Positions 27,848 to 37,133 are shown, numbered from the stretch's first letter. The stretch is DNA of 64,000 nt from Neobacillus niacini (GCF_023715415.1 NZ_JAMBOB010000002.1:62001-126000); one strand, 5' to 3'. Notes: generated from the letters alone by a model not told the origin. Numbers and translations are program-made.

Positions 27848-28876
27848 ATGTTTTCTATCAAAAGAATTTCTGCTTTAATGTGTGCAGGAGCATTGGCCCT
27901 AAGCCTTGGTGCCTGCAGCAGTAATGAAACAGCAAGTCAAGGTAAAAAGGAAGAAAATACTGGCTATCCTACGAAAGCGATTACAGTAGTAGCGCCTTCA
28001 GGGGCAGGGGGAGGATGGGACTTAACCGCTCGAGCGTTTACAAAAGTGCTGGGTGAAACGAAAATCGTCGGACAGCCTATGACGGTAGAGAACAAGCCTG
28101 GCGGCGGCGGTGCTGTCTTTATGGCGGAATATGCTACACAACAGGTTGAAAATAATGACATGCTCTTTGTCAATTCACCACCGATTGTGATTAACAATCT
28201 GAAAAAAGAAGGAAACAGTCCATATGGCTACAAAAATACAACACCATTGGCACAGTTGACAAAAGATTTTGGGGCAATTGTTGTAAAAGCGGATTCTAAA
28301 TTTACAGACTTAAAATCAGTTTTGGAAGAGGTAAAGAAAGATCCTAGTAAACTAACATTTGCAGGTGGGTCTGCACCAGGTTCCATGGACCATTTAATTT
28401 CCATTCTACCTGCTTATAAATATGGGGTGGATCCAACAAAGGTTAAATACGTTTCCTATGATGGCGGCGGTGAAGCAATTACTGCACTGCTTGGCGGTAA
28501 CGCAGATGTAATTGGTACCGATGCCTCTAGTGTTAAAGAATTTTTAAAGGCGGGTAAGGTGCGCGTGTTGGCGATTACCTCAGATGAACGTTTAGCGGGT
28601 GATTTTAAGGATATTCCAACTGCAAAAGAGCAGGGTGTCGATGCAGAGTTTACGATTTGGAGAGGGGTTTTTGGTCCGGAAAAAATGACAAAAGAAGCCA
28701 AAACATATTGGGAACAAGCAATTGATAAGCTTGTTAACTCTCCTGAGTGGGAAAAAGAAGTAGAGACACAAGGCTGGGAATTGGAGTATAAAAATAGTGC
28801 TGATTTCAAAAAGTTTTTAGAGGAGCAAGAAAGCCAAGTCCAGCAATTACTAACGGCATTAGGAATGCAAAAGTAA
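27848..28876 (+). CDS. tctC: TctC-type tricarboxylate-binding lipoprotein
   Basis: A 342-residue substrate-binding protein of the tripartite tricarboxylate transporter (TTT/Bug) family. It starts with a lipoprotein signal and lipobox ALSLGAC (Cys near 23). The family signature follows: YPTKAITVVAPSGAGGGWDLTAR, then GGGGAVF and VKYVSYDGGGEAITALLGG. It captures citrate or another carboxylate for the TctB/TctA membrane proteins downstream. A terminator after the gene separates it from tctB and probably keeps binding protein in excess. The substrate is inferred from the CitA-type sensors and CitM-type carrier nearby. Confidence 0.9.
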   Translation: MFSIKRISALMCAGALALSLGACSSNETASQGKKEENTGYPTKAITVVAPSGAGGGWDLTARAFTKVLGETKIVGQPMTVENKPGGGGAVFMAEYATQQVENNDMLFVNSPPIVINNLKKEGNSPYGYKNTTPLAQLTKDFGAIVVKADSKFTDLKSVLEEVKKDPSKLTFAGGSAPGSMDHLISILPAYKYGVDPTKVKYVSYDGGGEAITALLGGNADVIGTDASSVKEFLKAGKVRVLAITSDERLAGDFKDIPTAKEQGVDAEFTIWRGVFGPEKMTKEAKTYWEQAIDKLVNSPEWEKEVETQGWELEYKNSADFKKFLEEQESQVQQLLTALGMQK

Positions 28877-28883
28877 AAAAGGA

Positions 28884-28919
28884 GGGAAGGAGTTAACTTT
28901 CTCCTTCCCCTAGTTTTTT
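28884..28919 (+). terminator. Intra-operon terminator between tctC and tctB
   Basis: GGGAAGGAG and CTCCTTCCC form a 9-bp stem with an 8-base loop, followed by CTAGTTTTTT. Partial read-through would explain a tctC excess. Confidence 0.75.
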
Positions 28920-28934
28920 GAAGGGGGATTATGA

Positions 28935-29387
28935 ATGGCATTAAAATTCGATTACATTGCATCAGTATTGTTTCTCACCGTAGGTGTTCTTTTCATTATT
29001 GGGAGCAAGCAACTTGAAAGTTCGTCCTATGGCAGTGCTGTTGGCCCTGATATATTTCCACTTATTCTTGGTGGTGCACTTATTTTATTAAGTATCCGTT
29101 TATTTTATGAAACCTTCATTACGAAGAATCAACAGGGAACAAAAGAGAAATTACAGTACAAACCGTTTTTAATCATTTTTGCGGCAACATTGTTTTATAT
29201 TTTAACGTTGGAAACGATTGGGTATGTAATCTCGACCTTTCTATTTTTATTCGTTTGTTTTCAAACGCTGGAACGTTCGAAAGTGATTCTATCTCTTATC
29301 ATATCTGCTTGTTTTTCAGGACTTGTTTATTTTTTATATGTTGAAGTTTTAAAAGGGACACTTCCAGACTGGCCAATTTGGTTTTAA
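28935..29387 (+). CDS. tctB: TctB-type small membrane subunit
   Basis: A 150-residue membrane protein with four hydrophobic segments, the small subunit of a tripartite tricarboxylate transporter. The family pattern GPDIFPLILGGALILLS appears near residue 38. GGGGG is seven bases before the ATG. It lies between tctC and tctA in standard order. Confidence 0.88.
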   Translation: MALKFDYIASVLFLTVGVLFIIGSKQLESSSYGSAVGPDIFPLILGGALILLSIRLFYETFITKNQQGTKEKLQYKPFLIIFAATLFYILTLETIGYVISTFLFLFVCFQTLERSKVILSLIISACFSGLVYFLYVEVLKGTLPDWPIWF

Positions 29388-29411
29388 GCGAGAAAGAAAG
29401 GAGGACAGAAA

Positions 29412-30938
29412 ATGAGTACACTTGATTATTTATTTCAGGGATTTGGTACGGCACTTATTTGGTACAATATCCTTTTTGCTTTTGTTGGGGTTTTAATTGG
29501 GACCGCTGTTGGTGTGCTTCCCGGTATTGGACCGATGAGTGGGGTTGCCCTTCTCATTCCAGTGACGGCTTCAATAACGGGCGGACTCCCGCCAGAAAGT
29601 GCAGCAACTAGCGCAATCATTCTGCTCGCTGGAGTCTATTATGGAGCGATGTATGGCGGATCTACCACTTCCATTCTATTAAATACACCAGGAGAATCTT
29701 CCTCTGTCGTTACGACTTTGGATGGTTATCAGATGGCCAAGAAAGGGAGAGCAGGGAGTGCCTTATCCATTGCGGCAATCGGTTCTTTTGTGGCTGGGAT
29801 TATTACCTTAGTGGCACTGATTGCCTTAGCAAAACCTTTATCAGCTGTCGCACTCAAATTTGGACCAGCAGAATATTTTTCCTTAATGCTATTAGGGTTG
29901 GGGGCTGTCAGTGGATTAGCTGGAAAATCGGTAACAAAAGCACTTATTATGACTATTTTCGGTTTATTACTGGGTACGATAGGAATCGACAATGTATCTG
30001 GAATTGCTAGATTTACCTTTGATGTCCCGTGGTTGTATCAGGGAATTGAATTTTTAACGATTGCGGTAGGGTTGTTTGCCGTTGGTGAGGTTTTTAAGAC
30101 CATTTTGGAAAAAGAAGAGGAAGATACCGAAATTGCAAAGATAAATAATTTACTTCCATCTAAAGCTGAGCTAAAAGAGTCCGCAGGACCCATTGTCCGA
30201 GGTTCACTCTTAGGCTTCTTTGTGGGCATATTACCAGGTGCTGGGGCTACACTGGCTTCCTTCTTTTCTTATATACTTGAAAAAAAGATTTCAAGAACGC
30301 CTTCAAAGTTTGGAACAGGAACCATTGCAGGGGTTGCGGCACCTGAATCGGCGAATAACGCAGCATCAGGTGGGGCGATGATCCCGCTATTAACATTAGG
30401 TATTCCAGGTTCAGGTACTACGGCTATATTAATGGGAGCATTGATGATGTATAACGTCCAGCCGGGGCCATTATTGTTTGAAGACCATCCACAAGTAGCA
30501 TGGGGACTGATTGCCAGCATGTTTATCGGGAACATCATGCTATTAATATTAAATCTCCCACTTGTCAAAGTGTTTGCGAAAATTATTCAAACACCAAAGC
30601 AATTCTTGATTCCTATGATTATTGCAATCTCTATTTTTGGTGTCTATGCAGTCCAAGTATCAACGAACGATCTTTTACTTTTATTGGGATGTGGACTCCT
30701 TGGCTATTTCTTAAGCAAAAACGATTATCCAATCGCTCCGCTCGTTCTTGGGTTGGTATTAGGGCCCATGGTAGAGAATAATTTACGAAGAGCTTTAACA
30801 ATCTCTAATGGGGATTTTAGTGTTTTCTTTACACGACCGATTTCACTCGCTTTTCTAATCATTACCTTTCTCTGGCTGTTAATACCGTTCATCATGAAAA
30901 GAAGAGGGAAAGATGTAATTATTAACATTGAAGGATAA
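29412..30938 (+). CDS. tctA: TctA-type large membrane subunit
   Basis: A 508-residue polytopic membrane protein, the transport channel of the tripartite tricarboxylate transporter. Duplicated family motifs are visible: GVLPGIGPMSGVALLIP near residue 35 with YYGAMYGGSTTSILLNTPGE near 77, and GILPGAGATLASFFSY near 272 with ESANNAASGGAMIPLLTLGIPGSGTTA near 312. AAAGGAGG precedes the ATG. A terminator follows and the regulator genes begin directly after. Confidence 0.92.
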   Translation: MSTLDYLFQGFGTALIWYNILFAFVGVLIGTAVGVLPGIGPMSGVALLIPVTASITGGLPPESAATSAIILLAGVYYGAMYGGSTTSILLNTPGESSSVVTTLDGYQMAKKGRAGSALSIAAIGSFVAGIITLVALIALAKPLSAVALKFGPAEYFSLMLLGLGAVSGLAGKSVTKALIMTIFGLLLGTIGIDNVSGIARFTFDVPWLYQGIEFLTIAVGLFAVGEVFKTILEKEEEDTEIAKINNLLPSKAELKESAGPIVRGSLLGFFVGILPGAGATLASFFSYILEKKISRTPSKFGTGTIAGVAAPESANNAASGGAMIPLLTLGIPGSGTTAILMGALMMYNVQPGPLLFEDHPQVAWGLIASMFIGNIMLLILNLPLVKVFAKIIQTPKQFLIPMIIAISIFGVYAVQVSTNDLLLLLGCGLLGYFLSKNDYPIAPLVLGLVLGPMVENNLRRALTISNGDFSVFFTRPISLAFLIITFLWLLIPFIMKRRGKDVIINIEG

Positions 30939-30955
30939 TTTTTTTAATAATGTGA

Positions 30956-30982
30956 AAACTCCTTTATTTAAGGAGTTTTTTT
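30956..30982 (+). terminator. Terminator after tctA
   Basis: AAACTCCTT and AAGGAGTTT around a 5-base loop, followed by a T run. Confidence 0.85.
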
Positions 30983-31008
30983 ACTATAATAAGTATTGAG
31001 GTGATTGC

Positions 31009-32598
31009 GTGCGTTTACATTCGAAGTTAATGCTAGTCATTCTTCTTCTTATTATTTCGATTGGAGTTATTTTTGAGGTTACGTTTAAAAACATAATGGA
31101 AACCAATCTTAAACATGAAATAGGTTCTAAAGCCTTATCTGTAGCTCAATCAATAGCAAATATGCCACATATCCAAGAGGCATTTAAAGCAGGGAATCCT
31201 GCAGCTGTTATTCAGCCGATTGCAGAAAGTATTCGTAAACAGGTTGGGGCAGAATTTATTGTTATCGGGAATACGGATGAAATTCGCTATTCGCACCCAA
31301 ATCCGAAGCGATTAGGACAAAAAATGGTTGGGGGAGATAATGGACTTGTTTTTAAAGGAGAATCTGTCATCTCGGAATCTACCGGGACGCTAGGTCCGTC
31401 TCTACGGGGAAAGGCACCCATCTTTAGCCAGGGAGAAGTTATTGGAGTTGTTTCAGTCGGTTATCTCCAGACAGATATTGAAAAGGAAGTTTCAAAAATA
31501 CAGAAAAAAATCTTTTTTGTCACACTTCTTATTTTAATTGGTGGATTACTAGCGGCATTACTAATCTCTTTAAATATTAAAAAAGCAATGTTTGGGTTAG
31601 AACCGAAAGAAATTGCCTGGATGTACCAAGAGAAACATGCCATATTAGAGTCTATTCATGAGGGGATTATTGCCATCGATACCGACGGGCGAATAACGGT
31701 AGTGAATGAAACGGCTCATAAAATTTTGGGAGTTCCAAATGAGATTCTTCTCCGAGGAAAAAGAATTGAAGAGGTTCTAGAAAATACGAATCTACTTGAA
31801 GTAGTTCGAAATGGACAAGCAGAATATGATAAGGAAATTATCATATCTGGAGATGTATTTTTGGCAAATCGGATTCCGATTTTCAATAAGAAAGGGAATG
31901 TGATTGGGGCTGTTGCGAGTTTACGTAATAAATCAGAGCTGGCCCAGTTATTGCAGGAATTATCCCATGTAAAAGCCTATGCAGAAGGTTTGCGTGCTCA
32001 AACCCACGAATATTCAAACCGTCTATATACCCTTCTAGGACTGATTCAGCTTGGCTCATATAAGGAAGCCATTGATTTTATCTCAAAGGAAGTAGATGTC
32101 ACTCAAGGATTCATTCAATTTTTAATGAAAGAAATACCCGATCCCATTATTGCTGGATTTATCTTAGGGAAGGTAAGCCTGGCAAGTGAATTAAAAGTAA
32201 ATTTTTCAATAGATAGAGAAAGCAGCTTTAAAGATATACCACATGAAATCAGCAGAGATTCATTAGTAACCATTATTGGCAACCTTGTTAATAATGCTTT
32301 TGAAGCTGTTAGGGAGAATGGAAAAGAAGATAAAAGAGTCACGCTGTTTCTAACTGACCTTGGTAAGGAGCTGATAATTGAGGTAGAAGATAACGGGAAA
32401 GGAATCGATACTAGAAATAGCGAACAGATATTTAAAGCAGGCTATACCACAAAGAATACCATTAGTAATGCAGGGCTTGGGCTTAGTCTAGTTCAAAAGG
32501 CAATCAATGGCTTAGGTGGATATGTCACATTTTCATCAAATGTGGGAGAAGGTACGGTTTTTACTGTGGCTATGCCAAAGAGCAGGGGGAGATTGTGA
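31009..32598 (+). CDS. CitA/DcuS-type sensor histidine kinase (first copy)
   Basis: A 529-residue membrane kinase of the carboxylate-sensing family. TM1 is at about 7-27 and a periplasmic-type PAS sensor at about 35-165, with AEFIVIGNTDEIRYSHPNP and GPSLRGKAPIF, typical of citrate/C4-dicarboxylate sensors. TM2 is at about 168-190 and a cytoplasmic PAS at about 210-310. The dimerisation region has the phosphoacceptor His in LRAQTHEYSNRLYTLLGL, and the HATPase has NLVNNAFEAV, DNGKGI and GLGLSL. The GTG start follows GAGGTGAT. Its regulator starts one base after its stop. It lies directly after tctCBA and likely controls it. Confidence 0.9.
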   Translation: MRLHSKLMLVILLLIISIGVIFEVTFKNIMETNLKHEIGSKALSVAQSIANMPHIQEAFKAGNPAAVIQPIAESIRKQVGAEFIVIGNTDEIRYSHPNPKRLGQKMVGGDNGLVFKGESVISESTGTLGPSLRGKAPIFSQGEVIGVVSVGYLQTDIEKEVSKIQKKIFFVTLLILIGGLLAALLISLNIKKAMFGLEPKEIAWMYQEKHAILESIHEGIIAIDTDGRITVVNETAHKILGVPNEILLRGKRIEEVLENTNLLEVVRNGQAEYDKEIIISGDVFLANRIPIFNKKGNVIGAVASLRNKSELAQLLQELSHVKAYAEGLRAQTHEYSNRLYTLLGLIQLGSYKEAIDFISKEVDVTQGFIQFLMKEIPDPIIAGFILGKVSLASELKVNFSIDRESSFKDIPHEISRDSLVTIIGNLVNNAFEAVRENGKEDKRVTLFLTDLGKELIIEVEDNGKGIDTRNSEQIFKAGYTTKNTISNAGLGLSLVQKAINGLGGYVTFSSNVGEGTVFTVAMPKSRGRL

Positions 32599-32599
32599 A

Positions 32600-33322
32600 A
32601 TGAAGGGGAACCGAGAGATTGAAGTATTAATAGTCGAAGATGACTTAAGGATAGCAGAAATACAAAAGCGGTTTCTTGAACAGATTGAAGGCTTTCAAGC
32701 GGTCGGGATTGCGGCAAGCTATATAGAGGCTAAAACCTTAATTGATATACTGCAGCCGGACTTACTTTTGTTAGATGTTTATTTTCCTGATATGAACGGA
32801 TTAGATTTGCTAAAAGAATCAAAACAACAAACGAAACAAATGGATGTTATTATGATTACAGCTACAAAAGAAATCCATAAAGTACAAGAGGCTATTAGTA
32901 TAGGAGTATTCGATTATATTATTAAACCGGTCGTTTTTGACCGCTTTAAACAATCGTTGTTGAGATATAAGGATTATCATGGAAAGCTATTACAATATGG
33001 AAGAGAAAATACTCATGTGACTCAGCAGCAGGTAGACAAGCTGTTACGGAAAGAAGTGGATGGAGCTGGGAATGAAAAGTCTTACCTCCCAAAAGGAATC
33101 GACCCACTAACGCTTGAAAAAGTGATGGAGGTTCTCGTGAAGGTTGAATATGGGCTAACAGCAGAGAGTGTCGCGAAAGAAATAGGTGTAAGCAGAACAA
33201 CCGCAAGAAGGTACCTTGAACATTTAGTATCGAATGAAAGTATAGAAGCCGATTTATCATACGGAACAGTAGGTCGGCCAGAACGAGTGTATATCGTTTC
33301 AAGAAAAGCAACTAAATATTAA
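32600..33322 (+). CDS. CitT/DctR-type response regulator (first copy)
   Basis: A 240-residue regulator. The receiver has the acidic pair in VEDD, phosphoacceptor Asp in LLLDVYFPDMNG and Lys in IIKPV. A C-terminal helix-turn-helix is seen at GLTAESVAKEIGVSRTTARRYLEHL, with a wing ending GTVGRPERVY. The family controls carboxylate transport genes. The ATG at 32600 follows AGGGGGA and sits one base after the kinase stop; a longer in-frame start at 32516 is rejected. It is about 50 percent similar by eye to the second regulator at 34944. Confidence 0.9.
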   Translation: MKGNREIEVLIVEDDLRIAEIQKRFLEQIEGFQAVGIAASYIEAKTLIDILQPDLLLLDVYFPDMNGLDLLKESKQQTKQMDVIMITATKEIHKVQEAISIGVFDYIIKPVVFDRFKQSLLRYKDYHGKLLQYGRENTHVTQQQVDKLLRKEVDGAGNEKSYLPKGIDPLTLEKVMEVLVKVEYGLTAESVAKEIGVSRTTARRYLEHLVSNESIEADLSYGTVGRPERVYIVSRKATKY

Positions 33323-33352
33323 AAGCTTTATTTTAATAGGGAGGTTTTCTGC

Positions 33353-34960
33353 CTGAAGACAATAAAAGTGTCACTACAAACAAAAATATTCGGGCTGGTT
33401 CTCTCACTAGGTTTATTGTTAATCATACTACTGACAGGATTCTATAGTTATATGGAAAGTAAACAAATTGAGGAAAACAAGGGAAGGCTGGCATTAGAAC
33501 TATCGAGAACCGTATCATTTATTCCAACTATCATCGGTGCTTTTCAAACGAGCGATCCTTCTAAAACGATACAGCCTATAGCAGAAAAGATACGAAAAGA
33601 AACCGGTGCGGAATTTATCGTCATCGGAAATCGTGATGGAACCAGATATTCACATCCATTGGATACAAAAATAGGGAAAAAAATGACAGGAGGAGATAGT
33701 AAAAGGGCCCTGAAAAAAGGGGAATATTATATCTCTAAGGCAGAGGGATCACTCGGTCCATCTATTAGAGGGAAATCTCCTATTTTTGATAATCAAGGTG
33801 AAATTATCGGAATTGTATCCGTAGGATTTCTTCTTGAAGATGTCCAACAGCAAATTATAAATAAAATCAGCAGAGTGCTCATAGTTTCTTTCTTTGCTCT
33901 TTTGATTTCCCTTCTAGGCAGTATATTACTAGGACGTAATATTCGCAAGGATACCATGGGGCTCGAGCCTTACGAAATTGCATCCCTTTATAAAGAGAAA
34001 AACGCTATCCTCCATGCTGTAAAAGAAGGTATCTTAGCGATAGATAATAATGGTTATATTACCATGATGAATCAAAAGGCGAAGAGGATGCTTCATCTTC
34101 AAGGAACAGTGAAAAATAGGAAAGTGGATGGGTTATTTCCTTCAAATTATTTGTATGAGGTATTACAATCAGGAAACTCTCAAACAGATAAAGAGATGGT
34201 CTGGAAAGATAAAACGGTTATCGTTAATTGTACTCCAATCGTCGATGAAACAGGTATTAAGGGGGTTGTTGCTTCTTTTCGTGATAAAACCGAAATTAAG
34301 CAAATGTTAAATACCATATCGGAAGTAAAAAGTTATTCGGAAGATCTCCGTGCTCAAACGCATGAATTTACCAATAAATTATATGTTTTATTGGGCCTGC
34401 TTCAACTTGGTGAATATAACCAGGCAATTGCGATGATACAAAGTGAGACACAAACGCTGCAATTTCAGAATTCAGTCGTGTTTAACCAAATTAAAGATAC
34501 AAAAGTGCAGGCAATCTTATTAGGGAAATTAGGGAAAGCCTCAGAAAGGAAAATTAAGTTTGAGATTATTTCAGATAGCTATTTAGAGAGTTTACCTTCC
34601 CATATTTATCTATCAAACTTAATCGTGATTCTTGGAAACTTAATTGATAATGCCTTTGAAGCCGTCTATGATTGCGAAATCCCGACGGTTAAGTTCTTCG
34701 CTACAGATATTGGAAGAGATATCATTTTTGAGATTTCAGACAATGGGAAAGGAATAAGCGACCTAGAATTTCCTCTTCTTTTTGAAAGAGGTTATACCTC
34801 TAAAAATGGCACGGAGCCACGGGGATTTGGCTTATCAAATGCTGAAGAGGCTGTATTGGAATTGAATGGGATTATCGAGGTACAAAGCACCGAGGAAAGC
34901 GGAACTGTTTTTACCGTTTATCTTCCAAAGAATGTGCAAGGAGATGAAAAATTTGGATAG
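33353..34960 (+). CDS. CitA/DcuS-type sensor histidine kinase (second copy)
   Basis: A kinase of about 535 residues, paralogous to the one at 31009. It has the same PAS sensor text (AEFIVIGNRDGTRYSHP, GPSIRGKSPIF), TM2, second PAS, phosphoacceptor His in LRAQTHEFTNKLYVLLGL, and the HATPase motifs NLIDNAFEAV, DNGKGI and GFGLSN. The start is unusual: GGGAGG lies 23 bases before the GTG at 33368 but eight bases before an in-frame CTG at 33353, giving MKTIKVSLQTKI. The CTG is therefore preferred, with GTG as the alternative. The end overlaps its regulator gene. It probably evolved by duplication of the upstream system and may sense a related carboxylate. Confidence 0.85.
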   Translation: MKTIKVSLQTKIFGLVLSLGLLLIILLTGFYSYMESKQIEENKGRLALELSRTVSFIPTIIGAFQTSDPSKTIQPIAEKIRKETGAEFIVIGNRDGTRYSHPLDTKIGKKMTGGDSKRALKKGEYYISKAEGSLGPSIRGKSPIFDNQGEIIGIVSVGFLLEDVQQQIINKISRVLIVSFFALLISLLGSILLGRNIRKDTMGLEPYEIASLYKEKNAILHAVKEGILAIDNNGYITMMNQKAKRMLHLQGTVKNRKVDGLFPSNYLYEVLQSGNSQTDKEMVWKDKTVIVNCTPIVDETGIKGVVASFRDKTEIKQMLNTISEVKSYSEDLRAQTHEFTNKLYVLLGLLQLGEYNQAIAMIQSETQTLQFQNSVVFNQIKDTKVQAILLGKLGKASERKIKFEIISDSYLESLPSHIYLSNLIVILGNLIDNAFEAVYDCEIPTVKFFATDIGRDIIFEISDNGKGISDLEFPLLFERGYTSKNGTEPRGFGLSNAEEAVLELNGIIEVQSTEESGTVFTVYLPKNVQGDEKFG

Positions 34961-35636
34961 GATAAAAGTGGCTATAGCGGAAGACGACTTTCGAATAGCT
35001 GACATTCATGAGAAATTTTTGGAAAAGTTTAAGGAAATCGATGTGGTTGGCAAATCATTGAATGGTGAGCAGACTTTGCAAATATTGGAGCAACAAAACC
35101 CTGATCTACTACTGTTAGATGTGTATATGCCGGATATACTTGGTTCTGAGTTGCTTCCTGTAATCCGGGGGAAATTCCCAAAGGTCAGTATTATTATGAT
35201 AACAGCAGCAATAGAAAAAGTTTTCCTTGAAAAGGCATTAAGCTATGGTGTTGAGAATTACTTAATTAAACCTGTAAGCAGGGAAAGATTTGATGAAGTC
35301 ATCCAGGATTATATTAAAAAACATTCGCTTCTATCTGCCACTCAAGAAGTAAATCAGAATTATGTAGACCTGCTATTTCGTAAAGGGAAACAGGAAGAAC
35401 CGACAAAGAGTGCGGGATTGCCAAAAGGAATTGACGAAATTACCTTAGGTAAAGTTAAGGCTGTTTTCCACGTAAAAAGAGCGGGACTTTCCGCAGAGGA
35501 CGTGGGCAAGGAAATTGGTGCTTCTCGAATCACTGCACGAAGGTACTTGGAATATCTTTCCTCCAAACAGGAGGTAAGAGCAGAAGTGGTTTATGGAATT
35601 GTGGGAAGACCGGAAAGAAAATATTATCCAGTTTAG
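34944..35636 (+). CDS. CitT/DctR-type response regulator (second copy)
   Basis: A 230-residue regulator with receiver motifs AEDD, LLLDVYMPDILG and LIKPV, and a C-terminal HTH at GLSAEDVGKEIGASRITARRYLEYL ending GIVGRPERKYYPV. The start is uncertain: ATG at 34944 directly abuts AAGGAG, whereas the in-frame TTG at 34953 has ideal nine-base spacing and gives MDRIKVAIAEDD. It overlaps the end of its kinase gene by 17 bases (8 if TTG is used). It lies before a CitM-type carrier that is probably its target. Confidence 0.88.
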   Translation: MKNLDRIKVAIAEDDFRIADIHEKFLEKFKEIDVVGKSLNGEQTLQILEQQNPDLLLLDVYMPDILGSELLPVIRGKFPKVSIIMITAAIEKVFLEKALSYGVENYLIKPVSRERFDEVIQDYIKKHSLLSATQEVNQNYVDLLFRKGKQEEPTKSAGLPKGIDEITLGKVKAVFHVKRAGLSAEDVGKEIGASRITARRYLEYLSSKQEVRAEVVYGIVGRPERKYYPV

Positions 35637-35664
35637 AAAGGGGGCCAATGACCTCCTTTTTTTT
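35637..35664 (+). terminator. Terminator after the second two-component system
   Basis: AAAGGGGG and CCTCCTTT pair (one G-U) around a short loop, followed by a run of eight T. Confidence 0.75.
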
Positions 35665-35706
35665 ATGCTCAGTGAGTATTCTTATATGGAAATATTATCC
35701 TCGTGT

Positions 35707-35724
35707 GAACAAAATGTACAAAAT
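35707..35724 (+). promoter_or_regulatory. Tandem 9-bp direct repeat before the CitM-type gene
   Basis: GAACAAAAT GTACAAAAT repeats the element found before tctC (27736-27753) with a single base difference. It ends 95 bases before the start codon, as there. A weak -35 (TTTTCA, 35762-35767) and a TATAGT -10 (35785-35790) follow, which fits an activator-dependent promoter. Confidence 0.6.
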
Positions 35725-35753
35725 CAATTTTATATACGTTAATAACTTTATTT

Positions 35754-35767
35754 TGGTAACGTTTTCA
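35754..35767 (+). promoter_or_regulatory. cre site overlapping the citM-type promoter
   Basis: TGGTAACGTTTTCA matches TGNNANCGNTNNCA at all fixed bases and overlaps the probable -35 box. CcpA repression of citM is known in Bacillus subtilis. Confidence 0.75.
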
Positions 35768-35818
35768 CATCTGAATATTTTGATTATAGTTAATTTACAA
35801 ACAAAAGAGGTGAAGACG

Positions 35819-37111
35819 ATGCTTGCAATATTAGGGTTCTTGATGATTATTACTTTTATGATTTTAATTATGACCAAACGCCTTCCCGCTATGATTGCCC
35901 TTATAGTGATCCCTGTCATTTTTGCCTTGCTTGGAGGATTTGGTAAGGAAATGGGGCCAATGGCGCTTGAAGGCATAAAAAGTGTTGCCCCAACGGGAAT
36001 TATGATCCTGTTCGCAATTCTCTTTTTCGGCATCATGATTGATGCAGGGGTATTTGATCCGATTATATCAACTATCTTAAAAGTGGTGAAGGGAGATCCA
36101 GTAAAAATAGCTATTGGAACCGCAGTCCTTGCACTTTTGATATCCCTTGACGGGGATGGAACAACTACATATATCATTACCATTTCTGCCATGCTGCCTT
36201 TGTATAAACGAATAGGCATGAAACCATTGATTCTTGCTGGAATTGCCATATCAGCTTCAGGTGTAATGAACCTGCTTCCATGGGGAGGTCCTACTGCTAG
36301 AGCAATGACGGCATTACATCTTGAAATGTCCGAAGTTTTCACTCCAGTTATACCTAGCATGGCGGGTGGAATATTGTTCGTTTTGTTTATGGCATACTGT
36401 CTTGGGAGAAAAGAACGGAAGCGAATTGGTGTATTGCAAATTGATTACAGCACGATGTCCGAGGTAGCCGCTACAACAGAGGACGTATATTTAAAACGAC
36501 CAAAGTTAATTATAGTAAACTATTTTATTACAATCCTTCTATTAGTTGCGTTAATTAAAGAGGTGCTTCCAACAACCGTATTGTTTATGCTTGGATTTGC
36601 GCTGGCGATTACGATAAATTATCCAAAATTGAGTGATCAAAAAGAACGTGTTGCTAATTATGCTGATAATGCGTTATCGGTCGTTTCAATGGTTTTTGCT
36701 GCAGGTATTTTTACTGGAATTCTTTCAGGCACGAAAATGGTAGATGCCATGGCAAACACCATGATTTCCTATATTCCAGATGTACTTGGTTCTCATTTTG
36801 CAATCATTACTGCTATTATCAGTGCACCATTAACGTTTTTCATGTCTAATGACGCCTTTTACTATGGTGTTTTACCTTTGCTTGCTAAAGCAGCAAGTGT
36901 TTATGGAATTGACCCTGAGTTTATCGGACGAGCATCACTATTGGGGCAGCCTGTTCATCTATTAAGTCCTCTAGTACCTTCAACGTACTTATTAGTCGGT
37001 TTGGTTGGAGAAGATTTTGGGGAATTACAGCGTACATTCCTCAAATGGGCTTGTGGTTCGACTTTAGTAATGATTGTTGTTGCTATTGGTTTATCAATCA
37101 TTCCTTTTTAA
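35819..37111 (+). CDS. CitMHS-family citrate:metal symporter
   Basis: A 430-residue membrane carrier with about 12 hydrophobic segments, of the CitM/CitH family that imports divalent metal-citrate complexes. Family text includes LDGDGTTTYIITISAMLPLYKR, LLPWGGPTARA and, near the C-terminus, SNDAFYYGVLPLLAKAA with LLSPLVPSTYLLVGL. The ATG at 35819 follows AGAGGTGA; the much longer in-frame extension from 35648 runs through the promoter and is rejected. It lies directly after the second CitA/CitT-type system, as citST-citM does in B. subtilis. The metal preference cannot be read from sequence. Confidence 0.9.
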   Translation: MLAILGFLMIITFMILIMTKRLPAMIALIVIPVIFALLGGFGKEMGPMALEGIKSVAPTGIMILFAILFFGIMIDAGVFDPIISTILKVVKGDPVKIAIGTAVLALLISLDGDGTTTYIITISAMLPLYKRIGMKPLILAGIAISASGVMNLLPWGGPTARAMTALHLEMSEVFTPVIPSMAGGILFVLFMAYCLGRKERKRIGVLQIDYSTMSEVAATTEDVYLKRPKLIIVNYFITILLLVALIKEVLPTTVLFMLGFALAITINYPKLSDQKERVANYADNALSVVSMVFAAGIFTGILSGTKMVDAMANTMISYIPDVLGSHFAIITAIISAPLTFFMSNDAFYYGVLPLLAKAASVYGIDPEFIGRASLLGQPVHLLSPLVPSTYLLVGLVGEDFGELQRTFLKWACGSTLVMIVVAIGLSIIPF

Positions 37112-37133
37112 AATAGAATGGAGATGAATGTTA

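Noticed and set aside
35648-35818. N-terminal extension of the CitM-type carrier
   Set aside because: The stretch contains the direct repeat, cre site and -10 box; homology begins at the ATG at 35819.
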